Below are positions 47,401 through 57,446 of a DNA stretch of 64,000 nucleotides, one piece after another. Source of the stretch: Prochlorococcus marinus CUG1438 (lineage in GTDB: Bacteria > Cyanobacteriota > Cyanobacteriia > PCC-6307 > Cyanobiaceae); NCBI GenBank assembly GCA_017644325.1, contig JAEPLS010000001.1:372001-436000 (forward strand), written 5' to 3'. Numbering within the stretch: the stretch's first letter is position 1; each line of letters begins with the position of its first letter. Below the pieces are notes generated by a model, which saw only the letters and a list, made by a program, of their open reading frames with translations, searched no databases and was not told the origin of the DNA. Both the position numbers and the translations under genes were made by a program.

Positions 47401-48504
47401 TTAATATCCTAAGATTTTTGTTATATCTTTTAACGAAGGTTCAATATTTTTTCTAAAAATAGCATCGTTGTTTTTAATAGCGCAATCAGGGTCTTTTAAT
47501 CCATTTCCTGTAAGTACACAAACAATTGTTGACTCTTTTTGAATTCTATTTTTATTTTTAATTAGTCCAGCAACTGATGCAGCACTTGCTGGTTCACAAA
47601 AAACCCCCTCTTTCGCCAAAACTTTATAAGCATTAATGATCTCTTCATCTGTTACTGACTGAAAATCTCCGTTACTTTCTTTTTTTACCTCTTTCGCTTT
47701 TTCTCTATTTACAGGATTCCCAATTCTTATAGCAGTTGCTATTGTTTCTGGATTCTTAACTATTATATTTTTTACTAACGGGGCAGACCCTTCAGATTGA
47801 AAACCCATCATCAATGGTAATTTTAAATTTCTTTTTATTTTTGAATATTCTTTAAATCCTAACCAATATGCAGTTATGTTTCCTGCATTACCCATTGGAA
47901 TACAAAGCCAGTCAGGCATAAAACCCAAGTCATCTACAATTTCAAAAGCGGCTGTTTTTTGGCCTTGAATACGATAAGGATTTACAGAATTAACAAGTTC
48001 TATTGGATGTTCAGAAGATAAATCCCTTACAATTTCTAGAGCTTTATCAAAGTTACCATTAATAGATATTATCTCAGCTCCATACATTAAAGCTTGCGCA
48101 AGCTTTCCTTGAGCAACGAACCCTTCAGGGATTAAAACATATGGTTTTAATCTTCCTCTTGAGGCATATGCAGCAGCAGCAGCAGAAGTATTTCCAGTAC
48201 TTGCACAAATAACTGCTTCTCGACCATCTTCTTTTGCTTTGCTAATCGCCATTGTCATACCACGATCTTTAAAAGATCCTGTAGGATTTAAACCATCATA
48301 TTTTAAAAAGACCTTTGTTCCATTACCTATTAATTTGCTAATTGATTCGCTGAGAATTAGAGGAGTGTTTCCTTCATTTAGGGAAATAATTGGCGTTTTA
48401 TTTGTAACTGGAAGATATTGTTTGTAAGCTTCGATTAAACCTGGCCATCTTTTTTTTCTGTAATTTATATGTAGTTTATTTTTAATCTTATTTAAAAAAC
48501 CCAT
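47401..48504 (-). CDS. thrC: Threonine synthase
   Basis: ThrC converts O-phosphohomoserine to threonine with PLP. The 367-residue protein has the PLP lysine in [11 protein letters not shown] near residue 60, the phosphate-binding [12 protein letters not shown] and [12 protein letters not shown]. The length fits the short bacterial type. Its start lies six bases from the upstream DUF1400-like gene, so they may be co-transcribed. Confidence 0.96.
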   Translation of the reverse strand: MGFLNKIKNKLHINYRKKRWPGLIEAYKQYLPVTNKTPIISLNEGNTPLILSESISKLIGNGTKVFLKYDGLNPTGSFKDRGMTMAISKAKEDGREAVICASTGNTSAAAAAYASRGRLKPYVLIPEGFVAQGKLAQALMYGAEIISINGNFDKALEIVRDLSSEHPIELVNSVNPYRIQGQKTAAFEIVDDLGFMPDWLCIPMGNAGNITAYWLGFKEYSKIKRNLKLPLMMGFQSEGSAPLVKNIIVKNPETIATAIRIGNPVNREKAKEVKKESNGDFQSVTDEEIINAYKVLAKEGVFCEPASAASVAGLIKNKNRIQKESTIVCVLTGNGLKDPDCAIKNNDAIFRKNIEPSLKDITKILGY

Positions 48505-48510
48505 AGCTGT

Positions 48511-49083
48511 TTAGTTTGTTTTAATTTTATCTAAAGGTGAATTTGAAAAAAAATCTAGCAATTCCGATATTGATTCTACTTTATTCATAACTTTGCTTAA
48601 AGCGTTGACATTTAAAATAACAGTTTTGGTTGGATAACCTTCAAAAAAATTTATTAGATTAATTTTCCCATCTCCTATCTTAATACCTTGAATTACACTT
48701 GATCTTAGGGCTAACATGCCTGTTTTTTTATCAACTGCTTTCGTAGGATGAATTATTGAAGAAAGTCTTGTTAAAAAAACATCTCCTATTTCAGAATATA
48801 CTAATTTGCTTGCAATAGTAATAGGGACCTCAAAATCTTTGTTTAATACTGATCTAATTTCTTGGTCAGAGGAACCTGTTGTTTTTAAAATTCTTTTTAA
48901 TTTTTTAGTTGAGTAACCCTCTTCAGCAAATGTTTTTAATGAATCAACTTTTACCGTTCTAGAAAAAATGTTATATATGATTTTAATCTCTTCGGCAGCT
49001 TTGACTTTTGAAATATTAAAAATTAATTGACTACTTAAAAAAATAAAAAATACTTTAAGTATCGAAAATTTTCTTAACTTCAT
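48511..49083 (-). CDS. Exported protein with a DUF1400-like domain
   Basis: Starting at MKLRKFS the protein has 190 residues and a signal peptide ending KVKA-A. The mature domain (EEIKIIYNIFSRTVKVDSLKTFAEEG) resembles the N-terminal module of cyanobacterial alpha/beta-hydrolase DUF1400 proteins. The hydrolase domain itself is absent. The ABC1 kinase gene ends one base upstream, suggesting co-transcription. Function unknown. Confidence 0.7.
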   Translation of the reverse strand: MKLRKFSILKVFFIFLSSQLIFNISKVKAAEEIKIIYNIFSRTVKVDSLKTFAEEGYSTKKLKRILKTTGSSDQEIRSVLNKDFEVPITIASKLVYSEIGDVFLTRLSSIIHPTKAVDKKTGMLALRSSVIQGIKIGDGKINLINFFEGYPTKTVILNVNALSKVMNKVESISELLDFFSNSPLDKIKTN

Positions 49084-49084
49084 T

Positions 49085-50941
49085 CTAGATATTCGCACCA
49101 GCTGCAATTTTTACGATTCTCACCACTCCTTTTTCTGTAACTTTTTTTGCAATTTTTATGCCCATTTCCTTTGTATAAGGTTCGTTTATGAGTCGAGGAA
49201 CTCTTTTTAGAAAAATATTAATCGAATAACCTGGTATTTTTTCTAAAATTGCCAAAAAGTTTCTTAAGGGTTCAATATACATTATAAGATCATTCAAATT
49301 GTTATTTTCATTTGTCACATTTAATTTGATCGAGTTTGGGAGGTACTTATTCAAATTTTTTAGTATTTTTAAACTTAATGAATCAATTTGATTTGTTAAG
49401 CTTTCAATTATTTCATTCCTAAGAAAACCACCTTTTTGGGAAAAAAGAAGATTAATTACTTCATCTAAAAGCTTTTCCAAGTCGAGGTTTGTCTGTTTTG
49501 CAGCGTTAGAAAGTAGGTCTTCCAAACGGTCCCATTTGAATTTTTTATCATCAAAAAGCATTTCTTTCAAGCTTTCTCTTAGTTGTGGATCAGAATCTTC
49601 CATCAATCGCCTGGCAAAATATGGATAAGCTGCGCCTAATATTTTAAAGTTTGGGTCTACACTTAGTGCAATTCCCTCTAGTGTCAGTAGTGATCTAATT
49701 ATGAGAGCATAATATGGAGGCAATCTAAATGGAAATTTATACATTACTCCTGACATGTCATCTGTGACACTTTTGAAATCCATTTTTGAAACTCCTTGTT
49801 CAACAGCATTAATAAAAACTTCTTGAAACGCTGGAACAATAGGTTCAAGGTTAACCTCTTCGGATAAGAATCCTAGTTTTACAAAATCTTGAGACAACTT
49901 ATCGAAATTTTTATTTACTAAATGTACTACTGCTTGTATTAAACCTGATCTAGAGTCTCTTGACACTTCACTCATCATTCCAAAATCTAAATAACATAAC
50001 CTGCCATCTTTTAAGGCTAATAAATTACCTGGATGTGGATCAGCATGAAAAAAACCATGCTCTAAAAGTTGTTCTAAACTGCACTGCACTCCTATATCAA
50101 TCATTTTATCTGGGTCAATGCCTAATTTTTTTACATCTTCTAAATTTGTCAATTTTGTCCCTTCGATCCATTCCATTGTTAAAACTCTTCTAGATGTTAT
50201 TTTTTTGTAAATCTTTGGTACAGCGATCATTTGATTATGTTTATGCATATTTCTAAACTTTTCTGCATTTTCAGCTTCGTTTAAATAATCCATTTCTTCA
50301 AAGACTCTTTTGCCTAATTCATCAATTAATGCCACCAAATCGCTCCTTATTAATCCAATATTATTTTTTAACCAATAAGCAATATTTCTTACTATGTACA
50401 GATCTAAAGTTATTTGTTCTCTTAAGCCTGGTCTTTGGACTTTAACTGCAACAACCTCTCCATTTTTTAATTTAGCTTTGTGCACTTGTCCTAAAGAAGC
50501 AGCCGAAATTGGCTCTTTGTCAATTTCTAAATAAATTTCATCTACTTTGGAACCTAAATCTTCTTCTATTAATTCCATAGCCTTATCTCCATCAAATCCT
50601 GGCAATTGATCTTGTAATTCAGATAATTCCTCCAGAAGAATTCCTGGAATAATATCTGGTCTTGTAGATAAAGCTTGACCTGCTTTAACAAATGCAGGTC
50701 CAAGTTCTACTAATAATTTTGTCAATTCTTTAGCTCTATATCTTGCTTGTTTTTTATTCTTTAATCTTCCTGTTAATTTATCCCATCCAATAGAAAAAAT
50801 ATATGCAAAAATTGGAATAAGTGTTTGCCAGAGTCTTTTCAGCAGTCTATTTGGATTTTTTTTATAAATCTTAGAAATTGCTTCTGGATCATAATCAAGT
50901 AGTCCAGATATTTCTATAAAATCGGTAAAATCTTCATTCAT
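49085..50941 (-). CDS. ABC1/AarF/UbiB-family atypical kinase
   Basis: This 618-residue protein has the family KxGQ motif (FVKAGQALSTRPD near residue 88), the A-rich loop AASLGQVHKA, the catalytic HADPHPGNL near residue 295 and the DFGMMS metal-binding segment. C-terminal hydrophobic helices suggest membrane association. Family members support quinone (plastoquinone, ubiquinone) metabolism and stress response; the exact target here is unknown. It is divergent from recN with 68 bases between. Confidence 0.92.
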   Translation of the reverse strand: MNEDFTDFIEISGLLDYDPEAISKIYKKNPNRLLKRLWQTLIPIFAYIFSIGWDKLTGRLKNKKQARYRAKELTKLLVELGPAFVKAGQALSTRPDIIPGILLEELSELQDQLPGFDGDKAMELIEEDLGSKVDEIYLEIDKEPISAASLGQVHKAKLKNGEVVAVKVQRPGLREQITLDLYIVRNIAYWLKNNIGLIRSDLVALIDELGKRVFEEMDYLNEAENAEKFRNMHKHNQMIAVPKIYKKITSRRVLTMEWIEGTKLTNLEDVKKLGIDPDKMIDIGVQCSLEQLLEHGFFHADPHPGNLLALKDGRLCYLDFGMMSEVSRDSRSGLIQAVVHLVNKNFDKLSQDFVKLGFLSEEVNLEPIVPAFQEVFINAVEQGVSKMDFKSVTDDMSGVMYKFPFRLPPYYALIIRSLLTLEGIALSVDPNFKILGAAYPYFARRLMEDSDPQLRESLKEMLFDDKKFKWDRLEDLLSNAAKQTNLDLEKLLDEVINLLFSQKGGFLRNEIIESLTNQIDSLSLKILKNLNKYLPNSIKLNVTNENNNLNDLIMYIEPLRNFLAILEKIPGYSINIFLKRVPRLINEPYTKEMGIKIAKKVTEKGVVRIVKIAAGANI

Positions 50942-51009
50942 AACTTTATATATTAAAAACCTTTATTTTTTTAAAAAAGAAGTTAATTTCTTTATATGGA
51001 AGATTTATC

Positions 51010-52689
51010 ATGTTAATACAATTAAAGATAGAAAATATTGCCTTAATTGAAATTATAGAAATTAATTTCGAAAAAGGTTTGAATATCATCACTGGTGATT
51101 CAGGTTCTGGTAAATCACTAATCTTAGATTCATTAAACGTTTTGTTTGGTGGAACTAATATACCTCTTAAACATTTAATACGTCCAGGAAAAGATAATTG
51201 TGTTATTGAGGCAAAATTTTCTTCTTCTTTGCAAATTAATTCATGGTTAATAAGTAATGGATTTGAAGGAGTTTTCTCAGAATTAAAGATTAAAAGGAAA
51301 TCTTATAAAAAAAATAATAAAATCTTATCCAAATATACTCTTAACAATTTATCGATTAATAAACAATCTCTAGAAGAACTAGGGCGCTTGTTGATAGATT
51401 TTGCTGGACAATCAGATACTTTTATTTTCAATTCTCAAGACAAGAGAAGATTAATTATTGATGATTTATGTTCGCAAGAATTGAGAGATACTAATCTTAA
51501 GATTCTAAATACATGGGCGGAATGTGAAAATCTAAAAGGATTATTGAATGAAAAAAGAGAAGCTTCTAGGAAACAAGAAGAAAATAATTTAGCAATTGCA
51601 GAAATGTTAAATATTTTAGAGCAAGCTAATTTAAACGCTAAAAATGAAATTTTAGAATTAGAGTCAATACAAAATAAACTCGTCAATAATCTCGAAATTA
51701 GTAATTCAATTCAATCTTCTTTAGACAACTTAAATAATTTTAGTCATGATCAACCATCAATAGCCTTTTTGATAAATCAATCGATTAAAAGTTTAAATAA
51801 AACTGCGGATTTTGATCTAAAGATTCAAACTTTTAGGGAAAAGTTATTAAGTATTCAATCTGATGTTGAAAATTTAATTTTTGATTTAAACTCATATATC
51901 CAAGATGTAGAGAATCATGAATCTAATCTTCCAGAAATACAAAAAAGATTATTTTTTTTAAAAAATCTTGAAAGAACTTTTTCCTTAGATCTACCTCAAT
52001 TAATTGAAAAGCGAGATCAATTTAGGACATTTTTGAATAAAAATGATCATGATATTGAGATTCTTAAGGTAGAAGATCAAATTAAAAAATTACAAAGTAG
52101 TTTAGATTCTTTCTTTGATATTCAGTCCTCTGAAAGAAAAATAATTGCTAATCAGCTTCAAAATTCAGTAATGTCTATTTTGCGAAATTTAGGATTAGAG
52201 AATGCTAATTTTTCTATTCAATTTTCTGAATGTAATCCTTCTTGTTATGGAATTGATAATATAAATTTCTTATTTTCTGCCAATCCTGATCAGGATCTTG
52301 CGCCTTTATCAACAGTTATTTCTGGTGGAGAAATGTCGAGATTCTTATTAGCAATTAAATCTAGTATTTCTAAAAAACCAAACACTTTCTTTTTAGATGA
52401 AATAGATAATGGTTTGAGCGGTAAATCTCTGTTTGCCTTGGTGGAGCTTATAAAGGAAATAGCAAAAAATCAACAGGTTTTATGTATTACACATCAACCT
52501 TTCCTTGCTGCCGGAGGATCTGCACATTTTAAAGTGCAAAAAAATGTAATCGAGGGAATAACTTATACTTCAATATCAAAATTAAATTCAAAAATACAAA
52601 GAAAACAAGAATTAATAGAACTTATTGGAGGTCGTTCTGGCGAGGCAAATGATTACGCTTCTAGACTTCTTGATAGGGAAGCTGCATAA
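51010..52689 (+). CDS. recN: DNA repair ATPase RecN
   Basis: RecN is an SMC-like protein acting in double-strand-break repair. The 559-residue protein has Walker A GDSGSGKSLIL near residue 30, a long coiled coil (about 150-370), the ABC signature VISGGEMSRFLLA and Walker B TFFLDEIDNGLSG. The length is typical. I see no LexA-type palindrome in its short leader. uvrA follows after 54 bases on the same strand. Confidence 0.95.
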   Translation: MLIQLKIENIALIEIIEINFEKGLNIITGDSGSGKSLILDSLNVLFGGTNIPLKHLIRPGKDNCVIEAKFSSSLQINSWLISNGFEGVFSELKIKRKSYKKNNKILSKYTLNNLSINKQSLEELGRLLIDFAGQSDTFIFNSQDKRRLIIDDLCSQELRDTNLKILNTWAECENLKGLLNEKREASRKQEENNLAIAEMLNILEQANLNAKNEILELESIQNKLVNNLEISNSIQSSLDNLNNFSHDQPSIAFLINQSIKSLNKTADFDLKIQTFREKLLSIQSDVENLIFDLNSYIQDVENHESNLPEIQKRLFFLKNLERTFSLDLPQLIEKRDQFRTFLNKNDHDIEILKVEDQIKKLQSSLDSFFDIQSSERKIIANQLQNSVMSILRNLGLENANFSIQFSECNPSCYGIDNINFLFSANPDQDLAPLSTVISGGEMSRFLLAIKSSISKKPNTFFLDEIDNGLSGKSLFALVELIKEIAKNQQVLCITHQPFLAAGGSAHFKVQKNVIEGITYTSISKLNSKIQRKQELIELIGGRSGEANDYASRLLDREAA

Positions 52690-52743
52690 AATAAAAAAAA
52701 TTCCACTATAATAACCTTTTTAAATCATAAACTAGATTTAAAC

Positions 52744-55644
52744 ATGGTTAATAAAATTGATAATAGTTTTGAAGAAGATAATGCAATTAATATCCGAGGA
52801 GCTCGTCAGCATAATTTAAAAAATATTGATCTTTCTTTACCAAGAAATAAATTTATAGTTTTTACAGGCGTTAGTGGAAGCGGCAAGAGTTCTTTAGCAT
52901 TCGATACAATTTTTGCTGAAGGTCAAAGAAGATATGTTGAAAGTCTTTCGGCATATGCAAGGCAATTTTTGGGTCAAGTAGATAAGCCAGATGTTGACAA
53001 CATTGAGGGTTTATCACCTGCTATTTCAATAGATCAAAAATCAACAAGTCATAATCCTCGATCAACAGTTGGTACAGTAACAGAGATACAAGACTATTTA
53101 AGGTTATTGTTTGGTCGGGCTGGTGAGCCACATTGCCATCATTGTGGTATTCCAATAGCACCTCAAACTATTGATGAAATGGTTGATCAAATTCTTTTAC
53201 TACCTGAAGGTACAAGATATCAATTGTTGGCTCCTGTTGTCAGAGGTAAAAAAGGAACTCATGTAAAATTAATCAGTGGATTAGCTGCGGAGGGTTTCGC
53301 GAGAGTAAGAATTAATGGCGAGGTTAGAGAACTTGCCGATAGTATTGAATTAGATAAAAATCAAATTCATAATATTGAGGTTGTTGTTGATCGATTAATT
53401 GCAAGAGATGGAATACAAGAAAGGTTGAATGATTCTTTACAAACTTGTCTCAAAAGAGGTGATGGTCTAGCAATAGTAGAAGTTGTTCCAAAAAAGGGAG
53501 AAAAATTACCTTCTACTCTAGAGAGAGAAAAACTATACTCAGAAAATTATGCATGTCCTGAACATGGTTCTATTGTTGAGGAACTTTCTCCAAGATTATT
53601 TTCCTTTAATAGCCCATATGGTGCATGTCCAGATTGTCATGGGATTGGTTTTTTAAAAAAATTTACTGCCGATAGAGTCATACCAGATAAAACATTACCT
53701 GTTTATGCTGCTATAGCGCCTTGGAGCGAAAAAGATAATACTTATTATTTTTCTTTACTGTACTCTGTAGGGCAAGCTTATGGTTTTGAATTAAAAACTC
53801 CCTGGAAAGATTTAACTGATTTGCAAAAAAAAGTTTTACTTCTCGGTTCAGATAAACCAATACTAATTCAAGCTGATAGCCGTTTTAAAACTTCTAGTGG
53901 TTTTGAAAGACCTTTTGAGGGAATTTTGCCAATATTAGAAAGACAATTGAATGAAGCTAATGGAGAATCAGTTAAGCAAAAATTAGAAAAGTATTTAGAG
54001 TTAGTTCCTTGTAAGACGTGCAATGGAAAAAGATTAAGACCTGAGGCTCTTGCAGTTAAAATTGGGCCATATAACATAACTGACTTAACTTCTATAAGCG
54101 TTTCTGAAACCTTAACTCATGTAGAGCGCATTATGGGTATAAGCAAGACTAAGAAGGAAAATATATCGTTGTCAGAAAAACAAAAGCAGATAGGTGAATT
54201 AGTTTTAAAAGAGATTCGTTTACGTTTGAAATTTTTAATTAATGTTGGTTTAGATTATCTAACTTTAGATAGACCCGCCATGACTTTATCTGGCGGAGAG
54301 GCTCAGCGTATTAGGTTAGCTACTCAAATAGGTGCAGGCCTGACTGGTGTTTTATATGTATTAGATGAACCAAGTATTGGTTTACATCAGAGAGATAATG
54401 ACAGATTATTAGAAACTTTAAAAAGTTTAAGAGACTTGGGAAATACTCTAGTTGTTGTTGAACATGATGAAGATACTATGAAATCCGCAGATTATTTAGT
54501 AGATATTGGTCCAGGGGCGGGTGTTTATGGTGGTGAAATTATTGCTAAAGGATCATATCAAGATGTCTTGCAATCTGAGAAGTCATTAACTGGGGCTTAT
54601 CTCAGTGGCAGGAGGTCTATTCCTACCCCTAAAGAACGCAGATCATCTGTTAAAAAGAGTTTAATTTTAAATAATTGTTCAAAAAATAATTTAAAGGATA
54701 TATCTGTAGAGTTTCCTTTAGGAAGACTAATTTCTGTAACTGGTGTTAGTGGTAGTGGGAAAAGTACCTTGATAAATGAGTTGCTTCACCCTGCATTGTG
54801 TCATTCTTTAGGTTTAAAAGTTCCTTTTCCCCAAGGTGTAAAGGAGTTAAAGGGTATAAAGGCAATTGATAAAGTTATCGTTATTGATCAATCTCCAATA
54901 GGACGAACACCAAGATCAAATCCTGCTACCTACACAGGTGCTTTTGATCCTATAAGGCAGATATTTACTGCCACAGTGGAAGCCAAAGCAAGAGGTTATC
55001 AGGCTGGTCAGTTTAGCTTTAATGTGAAAGGTGGAAGATGTGAAGCGTGTAAAGGTCAGGGAGTTAATGTTATCGAAATGAATTTTTTACCTGATGTATA
55101 TGTTCAATGTGAAGTTTGCAAAGGAGCTCGCTTTAATAGGGAAACTCTTCAAGTTAAATATAAAGGTTTTAATATATCTGACGTTTTAGAAATGACTGTT
55201 GAACAAGCGGCAGAAACTTTTTCTGCTATACCTGCAGCTGCTGATAGATTATCTACATTAGTAGATGTGGGCTTAGGATATGTCAAATTAGGTCAACCTG
55301 CTCCTACATTATCTGGCGGAGAGGCCCAAAGAGTTAAGTTAGCTACAGAATTATCGAAAAGGGCGACTGGCAAAACTTTATATTTGATTGATGAACCAAC
55401 TACAGGTCTAAGTTTTTATGACGTCCATAAATTAATGGATGTAATACAACGTTTGGTAGATAAAGGTAATTCTGTAATTGTTATCGAACATAACTTAGAT
55501 GTAATTAGATGCTCTGATTGGATTATTGACCTAGGGCCTGATGGAGGAGATAAAGGTGGCGAGATTATTGTCGAAGGTATTCCTGAAGACGTAGCTAAAC
55601 ATCCCGCTAGTCATACCGCTAAATATCTTAAAAAAGTTCTTTAA
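52744..55644 (+). CDS. uvrA: Excinuclease ABC subunit A
   Basis: UvrA recognises DNA damage in nucleotide excision repair. The 966-residue protein has two ABC ATPase halves (Walker A GVSGSGKSSLAF and GVSGSGKSTLIN), two signature motifs (LSGGEAQRIRLA, LSGGEAQRVKLA) and zinc fingers including CEACKGQGVNVIE...CEVCKG. A CTATAAT sequence (52706-52712) about 30 bases before the ATG may be a -10 element. Confidence 0.97.
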   Translation: MVNKIDNSFEEDNAINIRGARQHNLKNIDLSLPRNKFIVFTGVSGSGKSSLAFDTIFAEGQRRYVESLSAYARQFLGQVDKPDVDNIEGLSPAISIDQKSTSHNPRSTVGTVTEIQDYLRLLFGRAGEPHCHHCGIPIAPQTIDEMVDQILLLPEGTRYQLLAPVVRGKKGTHVKLISGLAAEGFARVRINGEVRELADSIELDKNQIHNIEVVVDRLIARDGIQERLNDSLQTCLKRGDGLAIVEVVPKKGEKLPSTLEREKLYSENYACPEHGSIVEELSPRLFSFNSPYGACPDCHGIGFLKKFTADRVIPDKTLPVYAAIAPWSEKDNTYYFSLLYSVGQAYGFELKTPWKDLTDLQKKVLLLGSDKPILIQADSRFKTSSGFERPFEGILPILERQLNEANGESVKQKLEKYLELVPCKTCNGKRLRPEALAVKIGPYNITDLTSISVSETLTHVERIMGISKTKKENISLSEKQKQIGELVLKEIRLRLKFLINVGLDYLTLDRPAMTLSGGEAQRIRLATQIGAGLTGVLYVLDEPSIGLHQRDNDRLLETLKSLRDLGNTLVVVEHDEDTMKSADYLVDIGPGAGVYGGEIIAKGSYQDVLQSEKSLTGAYLSGRRSIPTPKERRSSVKKSLILNNCSKNNLKDISVEFPLGRLISVTGVSGSGKSTLINELLHPALCHSLGLKVPFPQGVKELKGIKAIDKVIVIDQSPIGRTPRSNPATYTGAFDPIRQIFTATVEAKARGYQAGQFSFNVKGGRCEACKGQGVNVIEMNFLPDVYVQCEVCKGARFNRETLQVKYKGFNISDVLEMTVEQAAETFSAIPAAADRLSTLVDVGLGYVKLGQPAPTLSGGEAQRVKLATELSKRATGKTLYLIDEPTTGLSFYDVHKLMDVIQRLVDKGNSVIVIEHNLDVIRCSDWIIDLGPDGGDKGGEIIVEGIPEDVAKHPASHTAKYLKKVL

Positions 55645-55848
55645 TAAAAATTTTTTTGTTGTATTTCTTTGTAATTTTAATTATCCTCTAAAAATAAGAG
55701 TTCTCTTTAAATGAGTACTATATCAGTCTGTACCTGCTTTTTAAAAAACTTTTGGATTAAAAACATTTAAAATCATAATCCTTTCTTAATATTTCCTTAG
55801 AAAATTCAGCTTATTTGTATTAAAGGCGTTGATCTGAGGATTTGCTGA

Positions 55849-57258
55849 ATGAGGTTTAAATTTTTACATTTACATTTACATGGTCTTATACGCTCTAAAA
55901 ATCTTGAATTAGGTAAAGATGCAGATACAGGAGGGCAAACACAATACGTTTTAGAGTTAGTTAAAAGTTTGGCTAATACTTCAGATGTTGATCAAGTAGA
56001 TTTAGTTACTCGCTTAATCAACGACCCTAAAGTAGACGATGAATATTCACAAGAAGAGGAGTTTGTAGAGCCTGGAGTGAAAATTTTAAGATTTAAATTT
56101 GGACCTAATAAATATATAAGAAAGGAATTGCTTTGGCCGTATTTAGATTTTTTATCTGAAAGTCTTATCTCTTACTATAAAAAAAATGAAAAGCCTAATT
56201 TTATTCATGCACATTATGCAGATGCTGGATATGTCGGAGTTAAACTGAGTAAATCTTTAAAAGTACCACTTATTTTTACGGGGCATTCTTTAGGAAGAGA
56301 AAAAAAGAGGAAATTGCTTGATACTGGCCTAAAAACTAATCAAATAGAAAAGCTTTATTTCATAAGTCAAAGAATTGAGGCAGAAGAAAAAGCGTTAAAG
56401 TCCGCAGATATTGTTGTTACCAGCACTAAACAAGAGTCAATTTATCAATATTCCCAATATTCTTCTTTTTCACCACATAAAGCTAAAGTAATTCCTCCTG
56501 GAGTAGATCATAAAAAGTTTCATCATATTCACTCAACAACAGAGACAGCTGAAATAGACAATATGATGAAACCTTTCCTAATGGATTCTTCAAAACCTCC
56601 ATTATTGGCAATTTCTAGAGCCGTAAGAAGAAAAAATATTCCTTCTTTAATCGAGGCATACGGAAAATCTGAAAAATTAAAACGAAAAACTAATTTAATT
56701 TTGATTTTGGGTTGTCGAGATAATACTTCAAAACTTGACCTTCAACAAAAAGATGTCTTCCATAATATTTTTGAAATGATTGATAAATATAATTTATACG
56801 GAAAGGTAGCCTATCCAAAAAAACATCTTCCAAGTCAGATTCCTTCTATTTATCGGTGGGCTGCCAGCAGAGGTGGTGTATTTGTAAATCCAGCTTTAAC
56901 AGAGCCTTTTGGTTTAACTCTTCTTGAGGCTTCTTCATGTGGATTGCCAATAATATCAACAAATGATGGAGGACCAAAAGAAATTCGCTCGAAATGTGAA
57001 AATGGACTTTTAGTAGACGTTACTGACATTAATAAGTTGAAAGTTATTCTTGAACAGGGAATTTCAAATAATGATCAGTGGAAATTATGGAGTAGAAATG
57101 GAATTGAGGGTGTCAATAGACATTTTAGTTGGAACACTCACGTAAGCAGTTATTTATCAATACTTAAAGAAAAGTTCTCAAACTCAAATAGTTATTCTTC
57201 GTCAGATATTAAACAGAGTTGCTTAAAAGGAAGTTCTTCACTAATAAAACCCCATTGA
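55849..57258 (+). CDS. sps: Sucrose-phosphate synthase, glycosyltransferase domain only
   Basis: This 469-residue GT4 retaining glycosyltransferase has SPS hallmarks: HLHLHGLIRS, KDADTGGQTQYVLEL near residue 25, TGHSLGREKKRKLLD near 145 and the E-x7-E donor site ALTEPFGLTLLEA near 355. It makes sucrose-6-phosphate, used with glucosylglycerate as osmolyte in Prochlorococcus. The C-terminal phosphatase-like domain of larger cyanobacterial SPS proteins is missing, so a separate sucrose phosphatase is needed. The last 67 bases overlap an antisense gene. Confidence 0.9.
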   Translation: MRFKFLHLHLHGLIRSKNLELGKDADTGGQTQYVLELVKSLANTSDVDQVDLVTRLINDPKVDDEYSQEEEFVEPGVKILRFKFGPNKYIRKELLWPYLDFLSESLISYYKKNEKPNFIHAHYADAGYVGVKLSKSLKVPLIFTGHSLGREKKRKLLDTGLKTNQIEKLYFISQRIEAEEKALKSADIVVTSTKQESIYQYSQYSSFSPHKAKVIPPGVDHKKFHHIHSTTETAEIDNMMKPFLMDSSKPPLLAISRAVRRKNIPSLIEAYGKSEKLKRKTNLILILGCRDNTSKLDLQQKDVFHNIFEMIDKYNLYGKVAYPKKHLPSQIPSIYRWAASRGGVFVNPALTEPFGLTLLEASSCGLPIISTNDGGPKEIRSKCENGLLVDVTDINKLKVILEQGISNNDQWKLWSRNGIEGVNRHFSWNTHVSSYLSILKEKFSNSNSYSSSDIKQSCLKGSSSLIKPH

Positions 57259-57437
57259 TCAAATACTTTAGGGTCATGGTGCAGAATAAGCTGGTTGTTA
57301 TGTTTTTTCTTAAGCTTGAAGCCTTTTTGAGATAGTTTTTTCATTAAGTTAGCGGTTTCTTCAAATCTTGATGCCATTGCATCTAGACTTGAGCAATCAC
57401 TTGTTAGTCCATTATCTTTCCATGTAAAAAAACTCAT
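57192..57437 (-). CDS. Small conserved-looking hypothetical protein overlapping sps
   Basis: This 81-residue protein (MSFFTWKDNGLTSD) has a predicted amphipathic helix, MASRFEETANLMKKLSQKGFKL, followed by a short beta-like region (NNQLILHHDPKVFDQWGF). It overlaps the 3' end of sps by 67 bases on the opposite strand. Its codon use and composition look like a real protein, and I recall similar small proteins in this genus. Function unknown. Confidence 0.7.
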   Translation of the reverse strand: MSFFTWKDNGLTSDCSSLDAMASRFEETANLMKKLSQKGFKLKKKHNNQLILHHDPKVFDQWGFISEELPFKQLCLISDEE

Positions 57438-57446
57438 GGCAAATTT

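Noticed and set aside
55715-55733. GTAC-N11-GTAC upstream of sps as an NtcA or LexA site
   Set aside because: The spacing fits neither the NtcA pattern GTA-N8-TAC nor the cyanobacterial LexA pattern; it is probably chance in AT-rich DNA.
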